Assembly: GCA_016291595.1 (NCBI GenBank)
Contig: JAEEXN010000001.1
Location: 62,001 to 126,000 of the forward strand
DNA length: 64,000 bases
DNA from: Prevotella sp.
GTDB taxonomy: Bacteria; Bacteroidota; Bacteroidia; Bacteroidales; Bacteroidaceae
Direction: 5' to 3'
Shown: positions 55,273-64,000 of the stretch, one piece after another
Numbering within the stretch: the first letter of the stretch is position 1
Layout: each line of letters starts with the position of its first letter
Notes under the pieces: generated by a model
Told to the model about the DNA's origin: nothing
The model's input: the letters and a program-made list of their open reading frames with translations, nothing else
Database searches by the model: none
Translations under genes and position numbers: made by a program

Positions 55273-57417
55273 ATGGCAGCATTAGGAAAAATTAGAAGCA
55301 AAGGCGCACTACTGATTGGAATTATCGGTTTGGGCCTTTTCGCATTCATCGCCGAAGAGGCTGTTCGATCTTGCGAATCAAGCCGTAACAACCAGCGTCA
55401 GCAGATTGGAGAGGTTCTCGGTGAAAAGATTGATGTACAGAATTATCAGAAACTGATTGACGAGTATTCCGATGTCATGAAGATGACACAAGGTCGTGAC
55501 AATCTCACAGATCAGGAAATGAACCAAGTTAAGGACATGGTATGGAGTCAGTATGTGCAGAACAAGCTTATTGCTGATGAAGCAGGAAAGCTTGGCTTGA
55601 CCGTTACAGACGAGGAACTGCAGAACATTCTGAAGCAAGGAACTAACCCAATGCTTCTTCAGACGCCATTCGTTAATCAACAGACTGGCCGCTTTGATGC
55701 AGAGCAGCTCAAGCAGTTCTTGGCACAGTATAAGAACATCAAGAGCACAAATCCTCAAGCAGCAGAGCAATATGGAAAGATTTACAACTATTGGACTTTC
55801 ATTGAGAAGAATATTCGTCAGCAACTCCTTGGTCAGAAATACCAGAGTTTACTTTCTCATTGCCTTATTTCTAACCCCGTCTCTGCAAAAACAGCTTTTG
55901 AGGCAGAGAATCAGGAAAGTACAATCGAGTTGGCCGCATTCCCATATAGCGACATTAAAGATGATGCCGTAAAGGTAAGCGATGCAGACTTGAAGGCGAA
56001 ATACAATGATATGAAAGATCGTTTCGTGCAGTATGAAGAGACTCGTGATATTAAGTATGTAGACTTTCAAGTTACTCCATCTGCAACAGACCGTACTGCT
56101 CTGCTTAAGACTGTAAATGAGCAGGCAGCTCAGCTGGCACAAGCTGAGGATCCTTCTGAGATTATTCGCAAGAGCAACTCTCTTGTCAGCTATTTGGGTC
56201 TTCCAGTTACAAAGGCAGCATTCCCATTTGATATTGCTCAGAAAATTGACTCCATGAGTGTTGGCCAGACCTCTGCTGTTACCGAAAACAAACAAGACAA
56301 CACTTTCAATGTAGTCCGCCTCATATCTAAAGTTCAGCTTCCCGATTCAGTACAGTTCCGCGCTATTCAAGTAGGCGGTGAAACCATTGAGGAAGCCCAC
56401 AAACGTGCAGACAGTATCTTCACAGCCCTGAAGGGTGGTGCAGACTTTGCTGCTCTCGCAAAAGTTTATGGTCAGACAGGTGCAGAGAATTGGCTTACTT
56501 CAGTTCAGTATCAGAATTCTCCATCTATTGATAAAGACACAAAGAGTTATCTTGAGGCGCTCAATAATATGAGCGTGAAAGAGCTTCGCAATATCCAGAT
56601 GACTAATGGCAATATTATCTTACAGGTTCTCGACCGTAAGGCAATGACTACAAAATATGTTGCAGCAGTCATCAAGAAGACTATCGATTTCTCAAAAGAC
56701 ACTTATTCTGCAGCTTACAACAAATTCTCGCAGTTTGTTAGTGAGAGCCAGAACCTTGACCAGCTTGAAAAGAATGCCCCCAAATACGGATATAAAGTCC
56801 AAGAACGTCCTAACATGCGCAATTCTGAGCATTATGTAGCCGGTATTCCTGCAACTCGCGATGCATTGAAGTGGGTATTCGACGAGGCCAAAGAGGGTGG
56901 TATCTCACCACTTTATGAATGCGGAGAGAACGACCGCATGCTTGTAGTTGCGCTTACTAAGGTGAATCCTATTGGCACACGCTCATATAAGGATGCTCAA
57001 GTGAATGACTTCCTCAAGTCAGAAGTGATGAAGGACAAGAAAGCAGAACAGATTCTTGCTAAGATTAAGGGTGTTAACTCAATTGATGCCGCAAAGAAAA
57101 AAGGCGCAAAAGTAAATGAAGTGAGCCAGATCACATTCTCTGCTCCAGTATTCCTTACCGTTACAGGTGCAAGCGAACCAGCACTTAGCGGAGCTGTAGC
57201 TGCCACAAAAGTTGGTCAGCTCTGTAAGAACCCTGTTAAAGGTAATGCTGGCGTTTACTTCTTCCGAGTAAAGGGAAAGAACAATCGTGATGGTAAGTTC
57301 GATGCAAAGGCAATGGAACAGCAGCTTCGCCAAAAGGCTATGCAATATGCAGGCAACTTTATGCAAGAGTTGTTCATTAACGCAAAGGTTAAAGACAACC
57401 GTTACATGTTCTTCTAG
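55273..57417 (+). CDS. PpiD-like membrane-anchored peptidyl-prolyl isomerase
   Basis: 714 residues. One helix at the N-terminus (KGALLIGIIGLGLFAFIAEEAV) anchors a SurA-N/PpiD-type chaperone domain (LGEKIDVQNYQKLIDEYS, MVWSQYVQNKLIADEAGKLG, LTVTDEELQNILKQGTNPML) and a parvulin domain (about 345-440: FRAIQVGGETIEEAHKRADS, LKGGADFAALAKVYGQTG). It assists outer-membrane protein folding in the periplasm. Length fits the PpiD family. The nearby barrel, LptC and CBS genes share its envelope theme. A strong terminator follows. Confidence 0.9.
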   Translation: MAALGKIRSKGALLIGIIGLGLFAFIAEEAVRSCESSRNNQRQQIGEVLGEKIDVQNYQKLIDEYSDVMKMTQGRDNLTDQEMNQVKDMVWSQYVQNKLIADEAGKLGLTVTDEELQNILKQGTNPMLLQTPFVNQQTGRFDAEQLKQFLAQYKNIKSTNPQAAEQYGKIYNYWTFIEKNIRQQLLGQKYQSLLSHCLISNPVSAKTAFEAENQESTIELAAFPYSDIKDDAVKVSDADLKAKYNDMKDRFVQYEETRDIKYVDFQVTPSATDRTALLKTVNEQAAQLAQAEDPSEIIRKSNSLVSYLGLPVTKAAFPFDIAQKIDSMSVGQTSAVTENKQDNTFNVVRLISKVQLPDSVQFRAIQVGGETIEEAHKRADSIFTALKGGADFAALAKVYGQTGAENWLTSVQYQNSPSIDKDTKSYLEALNNMSVKELRNIQMTNGNIILQVLDRKAMTTKYVAAVIKKTIDFSKDTYSAAYNKFSQFVSESQNLDQLEKNAPKYGYKVQERPNMRNSEHYVAGIPATRDALKWVFDEAKEGGISPLYECGENDRMLVVALTKVNPIGTRSYKDAQVNDFLKSEVMKDKKAEQILAKIKGVNSIDAAKKKGAKVNEVSQITFSAPVFLTVTGASEPALSGAVAATKVGQLCKNPVKGNAGVYFFRVKGKNNRDGKFDAKAMEQQLRQKAMQYAGNFMQELFINAKVKDNRYMFF

Positions 57418-57440
57418 GATAGAATTTGAGATATGGAAAC

Positions 57441-57471
57441 AAAAAAGCCTGGTGTTATGCCAGGCTTTTTT
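57441..57471. terminator. Bidirectional terminator after the PpiD-like gene
   Basis: AAAAAAGCCTGG pairs with CCAGGCTTTTTT around a short loop, between convergent genes. Confidence 0.85.
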
Positions 57472-57491
57472 GTTATCCTTAAAGATATAAT

Positions 57492-58103
57492 TTATATTTT
57501 GTTTATGTCGACATATCCATGCATAACAGCATAGATTGTCAGAGCACTTACACTCTTCATTCCCAATTTTTCCATAATATTCTTGCGATGTGTGATTACA
57601 GTAGCTAAACCGATATTAAGCTTTTCTGCAATTTCCTTGTTAATGAAGCCTTGTACAATTAGTGACAAGACTTCTATCTCACGGTCTGTAAGAACTCTTG
57701 TCTGTAGTGCCTTAGGTAGTTCTGGCATGTTTCGTCCATGGGCATGTGCCCGTTGCTCTAAGGCCAAAATAGAGCGTACAAGTTGTGATTCCGGCACATT
57801 TACTGATAGACTATGAAAACCTTTCAATTGAGAACTGCTGTCGAGAGACAAAGAGAGCACAATAGTTTTCATCCTTCTTTCTGTGAAAAAGGGAAGATGC
57901 TCTATAACAATACTCATAGCGGCAAAATAGTGTACATACGAATCCGGCTCATTAGCTTGAAGCTCACTAAACGAACCGTATATATCTACAGTCATAATAG
58001 GAATCAAATTCTGGAGGATGCCTTTCAGTCCCATTGCCGAAAGCGTATTCGAATCAACTATCGCTATTTTGGGGCGTCCTGTCATATTCTTCATATGTTC
58101 CAT
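57492..58103 (-). CDS. LuxR-family regulator with degenerate receiver
   Basis: 203 residues. The C-terminal LuxR helix-turn-helix is clear (about 135-200: LTDREIEVLSLIVQGFINKEIAEKLNIG, TVITHRKNIMEKLGMKSVSALTIYA). The N-terminal half looks like a receiver fold (KIAIVDSNTLSAMGLKGIL) but lacks the phospho-acceptor Asp at the end of the third strand (FAAMSIVIEHLPFF), so phosphorylation is unlikely. No sensor kinase is next to it. The first ATG is used; MKNMTG is an alternative. Targets unknown. Confidence 0.85.
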   Translation of the reverse strand: MEHMKNMTGRPKIAIVDSNTLSAMGLKGILQNLIPIMTVDIYGSFSELQANEPDSYVHYFAAMSIVIEHLPFFTERRMKTIVLSLSLDSSSQLKGFHSLSVNVPESQLVRSILALEQRAHAHGRNMPELPKALQTRVLTDREIEVLSLIVQGFINKEIAEKLNIGLATVITHRKNIMEKLGMKSVSALTIYAVMHGYVDINKI

Positions 58104-58175
58104 GTCGAAAAAATCAAATTATACAAATGGTTTTATTTGAAGCCTTTTACTATTTAATATGAATATAATCGCAAC

Positions 58176-60623
58176 TCACTTAATAATCATCTTTGTTTTC
58201 GTTCCTGCTTTAACAATATATGGGCTGTCTTTTGTAAGTTTCAAATGTATATCTGTACCTGCAGATTGTACTTGATTTAAAAGAATGCCATTTATGCTAT
58301 AGAGTTTAACGTGCATGCCATCCGGAACACCTGAGATTATGAGCATACCGCTGTCAATACGCCAACTAAAATCTGTGTGCACTACTGAATTAATGCCACT
58401 GGTATCACCAAGAATAGCATTTATTGACAGTTTTTTACAAGATGGCATCTTAAATGTGAAAGTGGTTCCGCTCACTTGCGATTTTGTTTGAGCACCATTG
58501 TCTTCTTCTTGGGTGATTTCCCATCCAATCACTTCCTTCTCCTGTGTTGGTGTAGCACTTAATGTGACATCCCGATTGGCAAAGAACTTTCCATCAAATT
58601 TGTTCTCGGAGAGTTTTACGCCATTGAAACTAATTGAACTTTGTTTCAACTCTTCTTCAGACACAGATTGATTAATTTGCAAAGCTATCGGACTACCTAA
58701 CTGGTAGAAGTCGGCTATCTGTTTATAAAAAATATTTGTTCGTTTGTTGAGCCAATCACGTGCGTTTGATAGTTCCTGATTATAATTCGGCCACCATTGA
58801 TTAATCAACTTACGATGATATGGATACTCATACTTTATCATATCATACATGCGGTCCCATATGGAACGAACACCTTTCTCGTTGAGGAAATCACCCATGT
58901 AGATAGCCGTACGGTCAATAAACTCGCGACTAAAATCATCATCTTCCATTAAACGTCGGAAAAGCCGTGTGTGATCATATTGATTTGCCCATGCGCGATC
59001 TTTATCGTAATTAGGATTATGCAACCATTCTAATGTCTTATATTCGGCAGATGAACCATACAGCCCTATTCCGAAATCCGTGTCTTTTGCAATCCACCGC
59101 CATCGGCCATCTTCTGTACGAGGGCGCCACATTACAATGTTATTACCCGGGAAATCTTGGTTATTATAATAGAGATTCATAATCATCAAATTGATGAACT
59201 CATAACAGTCCATCCATTTCTCATATTCTGCCATAGTATGACCATGCTCTGCATAGAAATTCCTAAAAGCATTAAAATTGTCCCACGTTCCTTCTTTAAG
59301 CTCGCACCAGTTCTCGAACATATCTATATCTTCAAGGCCGTCATAATACGTATAGATATTATCCTCATTACTGCGGTCACGTATGTTGAGAATTCCTTTA
59401 TAGGCTCCATTAATGTAAACAATAACGGGTCTCCATGATTGCCAGTCGAGGTCAACATGCTCAGCCATACTCCGCTGAATGATAGCATCACGCATATATA
59501 GGAAGTCGAAGTCATTTCCAGCATTGCGTAATGCAATGGATTTGAAATCTGTAACGCTGGGACGTTGGTCAGGAAAGAACTCATAATTCAAGCGTTTCGT
59601 TCCAAACCGTTTGTTTGCATAAACAGCCAAAGACTTTAAAAAACTACCACGTGTTGCACCACCCATAATACGGGTCTCACACAACTGATTTAGCTTACTA
59701 TTCTCATCCTCATTCTCGAAATACTCAAAATTGATAGGACGTCGCCAGTCAAATTCATAATTCTTTTTGCCAGGTTGATAGTTTCCTTCAACATAGATTC
59801 CTATTTTGGAATCATTGAGATATTCATAGTTGATAGCAATAGAAACTACAGGAAGAGTAAGATTACGAGGAAACCGGATATACGAATGAGTAGTTGACCG
59901 CGGAGAAAGGTAACCATCACAGAACAGTTTTGCACGGACTACATACGAAGAATTAATTAGTATAGGTTCGGTATAGGCTTTACTGTTTGATGTAGGCTCA
60001 GAACCATCGAGCGTATAACGTATAATTGTACCCGCCGGAGTGCCCTCTGGAACCGTAATTGATAACTCTAGTGATTCATTTGTGGTCTTTACATACCCTG
60101 GCAAGCTGAATACTGGTTCTCCTAATAGGTTGCTGGTTGTTTTACCACAATTAGATTTAGCTGGAGTGGGAGAGAGTTGATATCCCCATGAACTGTCTCC
60201 GTCAGTTTTACGGCCATATGCTATGTTCGGGGCAAGTTGTTTTTTATAGGCAACTTGATCTACTATACTACCGTTCTGAAAAAGGAAAACTGAACCTTTG
60301 CCTGAATCAAGTCGGAAATGTGTATGGAAACCTGTTTCAGATTTATCACAATAGACAAGAACATATTGTTTGGCGCCAAGCATTTGCTTGGGAAGTTGCC
60401 AGGCTTCTTCTGCGTTGTCAGTATCACCTAACTTGAAATTAGCCAGATTGACATCAGTCTCACCAGCATTATATAACTCTACCCATGAATCTGGGAACTC
60501 ATTCAGGTCGTCCATGATACAATCGATATTCGACTGCATAAGCTCATTGATGACAACTTGGCCTTTAACATACATATTTGTCGCTAAAAGCGAAACTATT
60601 AGCAATAAGTTCTTGAATACCAT
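58176..60623 (-). CDS. Exported lamin-tail / CotH-kinase surface protein
   Basis: 815 residues with signal peptide (MVFKNLLLIVSLLATNMYVKG). Domains in order: lamin-tail (about 22-150, VVINELMQSNIDCIMDDLNE, DSWVELYNAGETDVNLANFK), chitobiase-like beta domain (about 170-245, IIRYTLDGSEPTSNSKAYTEP), and a CotH kinase-like domain (about 255-560: YIRFPRNLTLPVVSIAI, NIRDRSNEDN, IAKDTDFGIGLYG with the DxDxG motif). The tail (MHVKLYSINGILLNQV, YIVKAGTKTKMIIK) resembles the C-terminal sorting domain of type IX secretion. CotH-type proteins phosphorylate secreted proteins. Its substrate is unknown. Confidence 0.85.
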   Translation of the reverse strand: MVFKNLLLIVSLLATNMYVKGQVVINELMQSNIDCIMDDLNEFPDSWVELYNAGETDVNLANFKLGDTDNAEEAWQLPKQMLGAKQYVLVYCDKSETGFHTHFRLDSGKGSVFLFQNGSIVDQVAYKKQLAPNIAYGRKTDGDSSWGYQLSPTPAKSNCGKTTSNLLGEPVFSLPGYVKTTNESLELSITVPEGTPAGTIIRYTLDGSEPTSNSKAYTEPILINSSYVVRAKLFCDGYLSPRSTTHSYIRFPRNLTLPVVSIAINYEYLNDSKIGIYVEGNYQPGKKNYEFDWRRPINFEYFENEDENSKLNQLCETRIMGGATRGSFLKSLAVYANKRFGTKRLNYEFFPDQRPSVTDFKSIALRNAGNDFDFLYMRDAIIQRSMAEHVDLDWQSWRPVIVYINGAYKGILNIRDRSNEDNIYTYYDGLEDIDMFENWCELKEGTWDNFNAFRNFYAEHGHTMAEYEKWMDCYEFINLMIMNLYYNNQDFPGNNIVMWRPRTEDGRWRWIAKDTDFGIGLYGSSAEYKTLEWLHNPNYDKDRAWANQYDHTRLFRRLMEDDDFSREFIDRTAIYMGDFLNEKGVRSIWDRMYDMIKYEYPYHRKLINQWWPNYNQELSNARDWLNKRTNIFYKQIADFYQLGSPIALQINQSVSEEELKQSSISFNGVKLSENKFDGKFFANRDVTLSATPTQEKEVIGWEITQEEDNGAQTKSQVSGTTFTFKMPSCKKLSINAILGDTSGINSVVHTDFSWRIDSGMLIISGVPDGMHVKLYSINGILLNQVQSAGTDIHLKLTKDSPYIVKAGTKTKMIIK

Positions 60624-60640
60624 GATAATAGAGTTTAGAA

Positions 60641-60675
60641 AAAACTCCCGTTACTCTAATGAGAGTAGCGGGAGT
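60641..60675 (-). terminator. Terminator of rpsA
   Basis: ACTCCCGTTACTCT (60644-60657) pairs with 60662-60675 with one G-U pair. Read on the minus strand the stem is followed by a run of T, about 35 bases after the rpsA stop. Confidence 0.85.
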
Positions 60676-60707
60676 CTCATATTAATTATGTAATACTATT
60701 CCTTGAA

Positions 60708-62480
60708 TTACTCACCTTTTTCCAGCTTAGCTTTCAGTTCGGCAAGTGCATCAATATCACCAAGAGTTGTGGAGGCTGCGACATTGTTGATAACAGCAGA
60801 TTCTTCCTTCTTGGCAACCTTCTTGCGAGGAGCAGCCTTCTTCTCTTCCTTAGCCTCCTCGAATGTACGGCTATGAGAAAGGATGATACGCTTGGTCTCC
60901 TTCACGAACTCAATTACCTTGAACTGAAGCTCCTCACCTTGCTGAGCCTGAGTTCCATCTTCCTTTACAAGATGCTTAGGAGTAGCAAAGCCCTCTCCAC
61001 CTTCGTTCAGGGCGATTACAGCACCCTTGTCGAGCAACTCTGTGATCTTACCAGTGTGAACAGAGCCAGGAGTGTAAAGAGTCTCATAAGTATCCCAAGG
61101 ATTATCCTCAAGCTGCTTGTGGCCAAGAGAAAGACGACGATTCTCCTTGTCTATTTCAAGCACTACAACGTCAATCTCAGCACCTACCTGAGTGAATTCT
61201 GAAGGATGCTTAACCTTCTTGGTCCAAGAAAGGTCAGAAATGTGGATGAGACCATCAACACCCTCTTCCAGCTCAACAAAAATACCGAAATTGGTGAAGT
61301 TGCGAACCTTAGCTGTGTGCTTTGAGCCAACAGGATATTTAACCTCGATTGTCTCCCATGGATCTTCTTTCAACTGCTTAATACCCAAAGACATCTTACG
61401 CTCGTCACGGTCAAGAGTGAGAATAACGGCCTCTACCTCATCACCAACATGCATGAACTCCTGTGCTGAACGGAGGTGCTGGCTCCAAGACATCTCAGAG
61501 ACGTGAATAAGGCCTTCAACACCTGGGGCAATCTCAACGAATGCACCATAGTCGGCAATAACAACAACCTTACCCTTCACGTGGTCACCAACCTTCAAGT
61601 TTGCATCAAGAGCATCCCATGGGTGTGGAGTGAGTTGCTTCAAACCAAGAGCAATGCGCTTCTTCTCGTCATCGAAGTCAAGAATAACGACATTAATCTT
61701 CTGGTCAAGGGCAACAACCTCGTGTGGATCGCTTACACGGCCCCAAGAAAGGTCTGTGATGTGGATAAGTCCGTCAACACCGCCAAGGTCAACGAATACG
61801 CCATAAGAGGTGATGTTCTTAACTGTACCCTCAAGAATCTGGCCTTTCTCAAGCTTACCAATAATCTCTTTTTTCTGTGCCTCCAACTCAGCTTCAATGA
61901 GAGCCTTGTGAGAAACAACAACATTGCGGAACTCCTGGTTGATTTTAACAACCTTGAACTCCATGGTCTTGCCTACGAATACGTCGTAGTCACGTATAGG
62001 ATGAACGTCAATCTGGCTACCTGGGAGGAATGCCTCAATTCCGAATACATCTACAATCATGCCACCCTTTGTGCGGCACTTGATGTAACCCTGAATAACC
62101 TCTTCGTTGTCGAGAGCTGCATTAACGCGCTCCCAGCTCTTGCTCAGGCGAGCCTTCTTGTGAGAGAGAACAAGCTGACCTTTTTTATCTTCTGCATTCT
62201 CTACGTAAACCTCAACGGTATCACCTACCTTAAGGTCTGGATTGTAACGGAACTCAGATGCGGGGATAATACCATCGCTCTTGTAACCGATGTTTACGAT
62301 AACCTCTTTTTTGTCGATAGAGATTACTTTACCGTCAACAACCTGATGGTCTGCCACCTTGTTGAGGGTTTCGTCATAGGCCTTCTCGAGGTCTGCTTTG
62401 CTGACGCTTACGTTTGTGCCATTCTCAAACTCTTCCCAATTGAAGTCTTCCAATGGCTGTACGTTCTTTAAATTTGACAT
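60708..62480 (-). CDS. rpsA: 30S ribosomal protein S1
   Basis: 590 residues with six S1 repeats, each with a VxxGxVxxIxxYGxFVxLxxGVDGLIH-type core: GVFVDLGGVDGLIHITDLSW, GAFVEIAPGVEGLIHVSEMSW, GIFVELEEGVDGLIHISDLSW and others. It binds mRNA at the small subunit and is essential for most initiation in Gram-negatives, which matters here because many genes in the window have very short leaders. The C-terminal tail is Lys/Glu rich. About 80 bases of leader separate its -7 box from the ATG. Confidence 0.96.
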   Translation of the reverse strand: MSNLKNVQPLEDFNWEEFENGTNVSVSKADLEKAYDETLNKVADHQVVDGKVISIDKKEVIVNIGYKSDGIIPASEFRYNPDLKVGDTVEVYVENAEDKKGQLVLSHKKARLSKSWERVNAALDNEEVIQGYIKCRTKGGMIVDVFGIEAFLPGSQIDVHPIRDYDVFVGKTMEFKVVKINQEFRNVVVSHKALIEAELEAQKKEIIGKLEKGQILEGTVKNITSYGVFVDLGGVDGLIHITDLSWGRVSDPHEVVALDQKINVVILDFDDEKKRIALGLKQLTPHPWDALDANLKVGDHVKGKVVVIADYGAFVEIAPGVEGLIHVSEMSWSQHLRSAQEFMHVGDEVEAVILTLDRDERKMSLGIKQLKEDPWETIEVKYPVGSKHTAKVRNFTNFGIFVELEEGVDGLIHISDLSWTKKVKHPSEFTQVGAEIDVVVLEIDKENRRLSLGHKQLEDNPWDTYETLYTPGSVHTGKITELLDKGAVIALNEGGEGFATPKHLVKEDGTQAQQGEELQFKVIEFVKETKRIILSHSRTFEEAKEEKKAAPRKKVAKKEESAVINNVAASTTLGDIDALAELKAKLEKGE

Positions 62481-62564
62481 AAAAAATTAATAAAAAAGTT
62501 TGTAATTAATAAAGTTAGACTTTATATGAACACACATTCGCACATGTATGCGCGAAATCGGCTG

Positions 62565-62572
62565 CAAAGTTA
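62565..62572 (-). promoter_or_regulatory. -7 promoter element of rpsA
   Basis: TAACTTTG on the minus strand, 84 bases before the rpsA ATG. The long leader may carry an S1 autoregulatory site; no clear structure is seen. Confidence 0.55.
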
Positions 62573-62611
62573 CTGATAAATAATGAGATACAAGCACAAA
62601 GCATGCACCGT

Positions 62612-64000
62612 TTAGTGTTTTTTAACAGAAAGGTTATTTCTTCTCCGTCCAAACAATTCACGCCAATCACTAAAATCTTTTTTCATAAGCAGACCAATAC
62701 CCTGTGTATTTAAACTGTTCTTAGTAAAATAGCGGTCATTTGTTTGATTATATACCTTTAAAGAAAGATTACCATTTGGAAATAACAAATATCGGATATC
62801 AAAATCACCAATAAAAGATGTAGTAGCGTTCGCGTTATCCCTGTAACCGAATTGGCCGTTAATAAGTAAGCGGTTATTGAGTAGACGACCACTTAGCAAT
62901 CCTTCATATTCAGCATTGTTCCATCCTTCATCACCAGTTGAAATGTTGGCGCCAAAATTCCAATTGTTGTTTTTTATAACACTACTAAGCACGTTATTGA
63001 TTTGCTGACTAATTGTACCACTCAACAAACTTTGCATTGCAAGACTTGCTTGACTCTGTGGGGCATTGCCAGTAGCGGCATTGTTTCCTTCTTGAGTATA
63101 GAAGCGTCCAATGCCCAAAAGGTAAATAACTTGTTGATTCATTTCCTCTTGACCATTTATAATGCTACGCACCATTTGCTTAGCATCAGAACTGACTGTT
63201 GGCAGATCTAAGTCAAAATCAACTTTTGGGTCTATGGGATTGCCCGTAATGTTCATGATACAATCAACACGAATATTATTGTTACTGAAACTATTTCCAA
63301 TTTTCAAGTCAGAAAGCGGAACACCATTTACAGTATAAAGAGCTTTCAAGTCCAAAACGGCATTGTAAGGATTACCACCAAAAACAATACTGCCTCCTTG
63401 TTGGAACAAAAAGTCCTTTTTAATAACATTCTGAATAGTTAATTTATAGACTCCATTATCTACCAGATAAGTTCCGAACATATCAAAAGAGCCTTTATTA
63501 TAGAAAGTTGCCCTAATTGTACCATTTCCATTAAGGGCTATATAATCACCACTTGCCTGGTCCATAAGGACACGGAGGGTAGCATCTGGTGTGCAATCGA
63601 TTATGAAATTGAGTCGCAAATCAGATTCTACGTTATTTTTATTGTCTTCATCTTTGTCATCACTATCGGGAATACTTGTTGTCTTCGCCTGCAAAGAATC
63701 CGATGGAAGAATTGATTTTGGTGTCACATCGTTCCATGTGATGAATTCCTGATCGGTGATGGCGTCTGGAGCGGAAGCATTATACTCGATAAATGAACCT
63801 TTTTCTGGCTTTACATTTATATCCATGACTATCTCACCGCTCTTGCCATGTATTGAACAGTCACCAGTTGCCCATACTTTGCCAAAGAATGTACTTCCAT
63901 TATAATCCATAAAATTGTAAGCAAGCAAGTTCTCGGCGGCAATACTCATATCGTACGTCAAATTTGTCAGACATTTATGATGCAATGCGCCATTTACAAT
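62612..64000 (-). CDS. tamB: TamB-like translocation and assembly protein, C-terminal part
   Basis: The frame is open to the right edge, so the start lies outside. This part (about 462 residues) is the end of a TamB/DUF490 protein: long amphipathic strands (YNKGSFDMFGTYLVDNGVYKL, NIRVDCIMNITGNPIDPKVD), the family end-region with DLPTVSSDAKQMVRSIINGQEEMNQQVIYLLG, and the closing barrel-like strands (DFDIRYLLFPNGNLSLKVYNQ). TamB bridges inner and outer membranes and moves lipids or proteins. It fits the envelope theme of the neighbours. The N-terminal anchor is not visible. Confidence 0.88.
   Translation of the reverse strand: MVNGALHHKCLTNLTYDMSIAAENLLAYNFMDYNGSTFFGKVWATGDCSIHGKSGEIVMDINVKPEKGSFIEYNASAPDAITDQEFITWNDVTPKSILPSDSLQAKTTSIPDSDDKDEDNKNNVESDLRLNFIIDCTPDATLRVLMDQASGDYIALNGNGTIRATFYNKGSFDMFGTYLVDNGVYKLTIQNVIKKDFLFQQGGSIVFGGNPYNAVLDLKALYTVNGVPLSDLKIGNSFSNNNIRVDCIMNITGNPIDPKVDFDLDLPTVSSDAKQMVRSIINGQEEMNQQVIYLLGIGRFYTQEGNNAATGNAPQSQASLAMQSLLSGTISQQINNVLSSVIKNNNWNFGANISTGDEGWNNAEYEGLLSGRLLNNRLLINGQFGYRDNANATTSFIGDFDIRYLLFPNGNLSLKVYNQTNDRYFTKNSLNTQGIGLLMKKDFSDWRELFGRRRNNLSVKKH

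Noticed and set aside
61476..62471. A 331-codon + strand frame antisense to rpsA
   Set aside because: It is a shadow of the S1 repeats with their biased codons; no promoter or family sequence is seen.

Overview
The window is a contiguous, gene-dense stretch of a Bacteroidales chromosome, most like Prevotella and relatives. The evidence is the TAnnTTTG -7 promoter element in front of many genes, the scarcity of strong Shine-Dalgarno sites, a long SecA with a C-terminal zinc motif, an rpmB-rpmG-DUF4295 ribosomal cluster, an S16 with a long Ala/Lys/Glu tail, a MetH without its reactivation domain, and several Bacteroidetes-type families (LptC, GldE-like, PpiD-like, DUF4105, DUF5112/5113-type kinase). 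There are no insertion sequences, prophage genes or CRISPR arrays. Both ends cut through genes: a Gfo/Idh/MocA oxidoreductase on the left and tamB on the right.

Left part (1-9.9 kb): NudC, a 5'-nucleotidase, a short DnaJ-like protein, a zinc-ribbon membrane protein, a GH25 lysozyme, an unknown protein, an NhaC-family antiporter and altronate dehydratase (uxaA). The 9.9-17.9 kb block centres on hexuronate use. A LacI-family regulator is divergent from a + strand run kdgK, a 45-residue DUF4177-like gene, the KDPG aldolase gene, a very large fused TPR/histidine-kinase-like membrane protein, a response regulator and a five-helix membrane protein. UxaA, KdgK and the aldolase together take altronate to pyruvate and glyceraldehyde 3-phosphate. 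A palindrome between the LacI gene and kdgK is a likely operator. A gap of about 760 bases follows, with a decayed reading frame and a strong hairpin.

Middle (18.6-30.9 kb): an acidic-tailed unknown protein, omega-amidase, RarA, a TRIC-type channel, tRNA-Arg(ACG), then a polysaccharide cluster (rhamnose mutarotase, four glycosyltransferases, a Wzx-like flippase) interrupted by rpsP, and NhaD. From 30.9 to 44.5 kb is a mostly + strand housekeeping run: pfkA, a DMP19-like protein, smpB, metH, a HAD phosphatase, map, tsaD, pncC-like, rpmB, rpmG, DUF4295, ftsY, rimO, an HU gene and an HU-transmembrane-LysM fusion.

Right part (44.6-64 kb): an ABC ATPase and secA, a phosphatase/DUF4105 pair, an outer-membrane barrel, lptC, a GldE-like CBS protein and a PpiD-like foldase, a LuxR-type regulator with a degenerate receiver, a CotH/lamin-tail surface protein, rpsA and tamB. 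Much of this part serves envelope building and protein export.

The most interesting items are the HU-TM-LysM fusion, which could link nucleoid and cell wall; the fused kinase whose best H-box and best ATPase domain lie in different halves of one chain, co-directional with KDG metabolism; the recurrent near-leaderless starts; and the tiny gene between kdgK and the aldolase gene. All assignments come from reading motifs; no database search was made.
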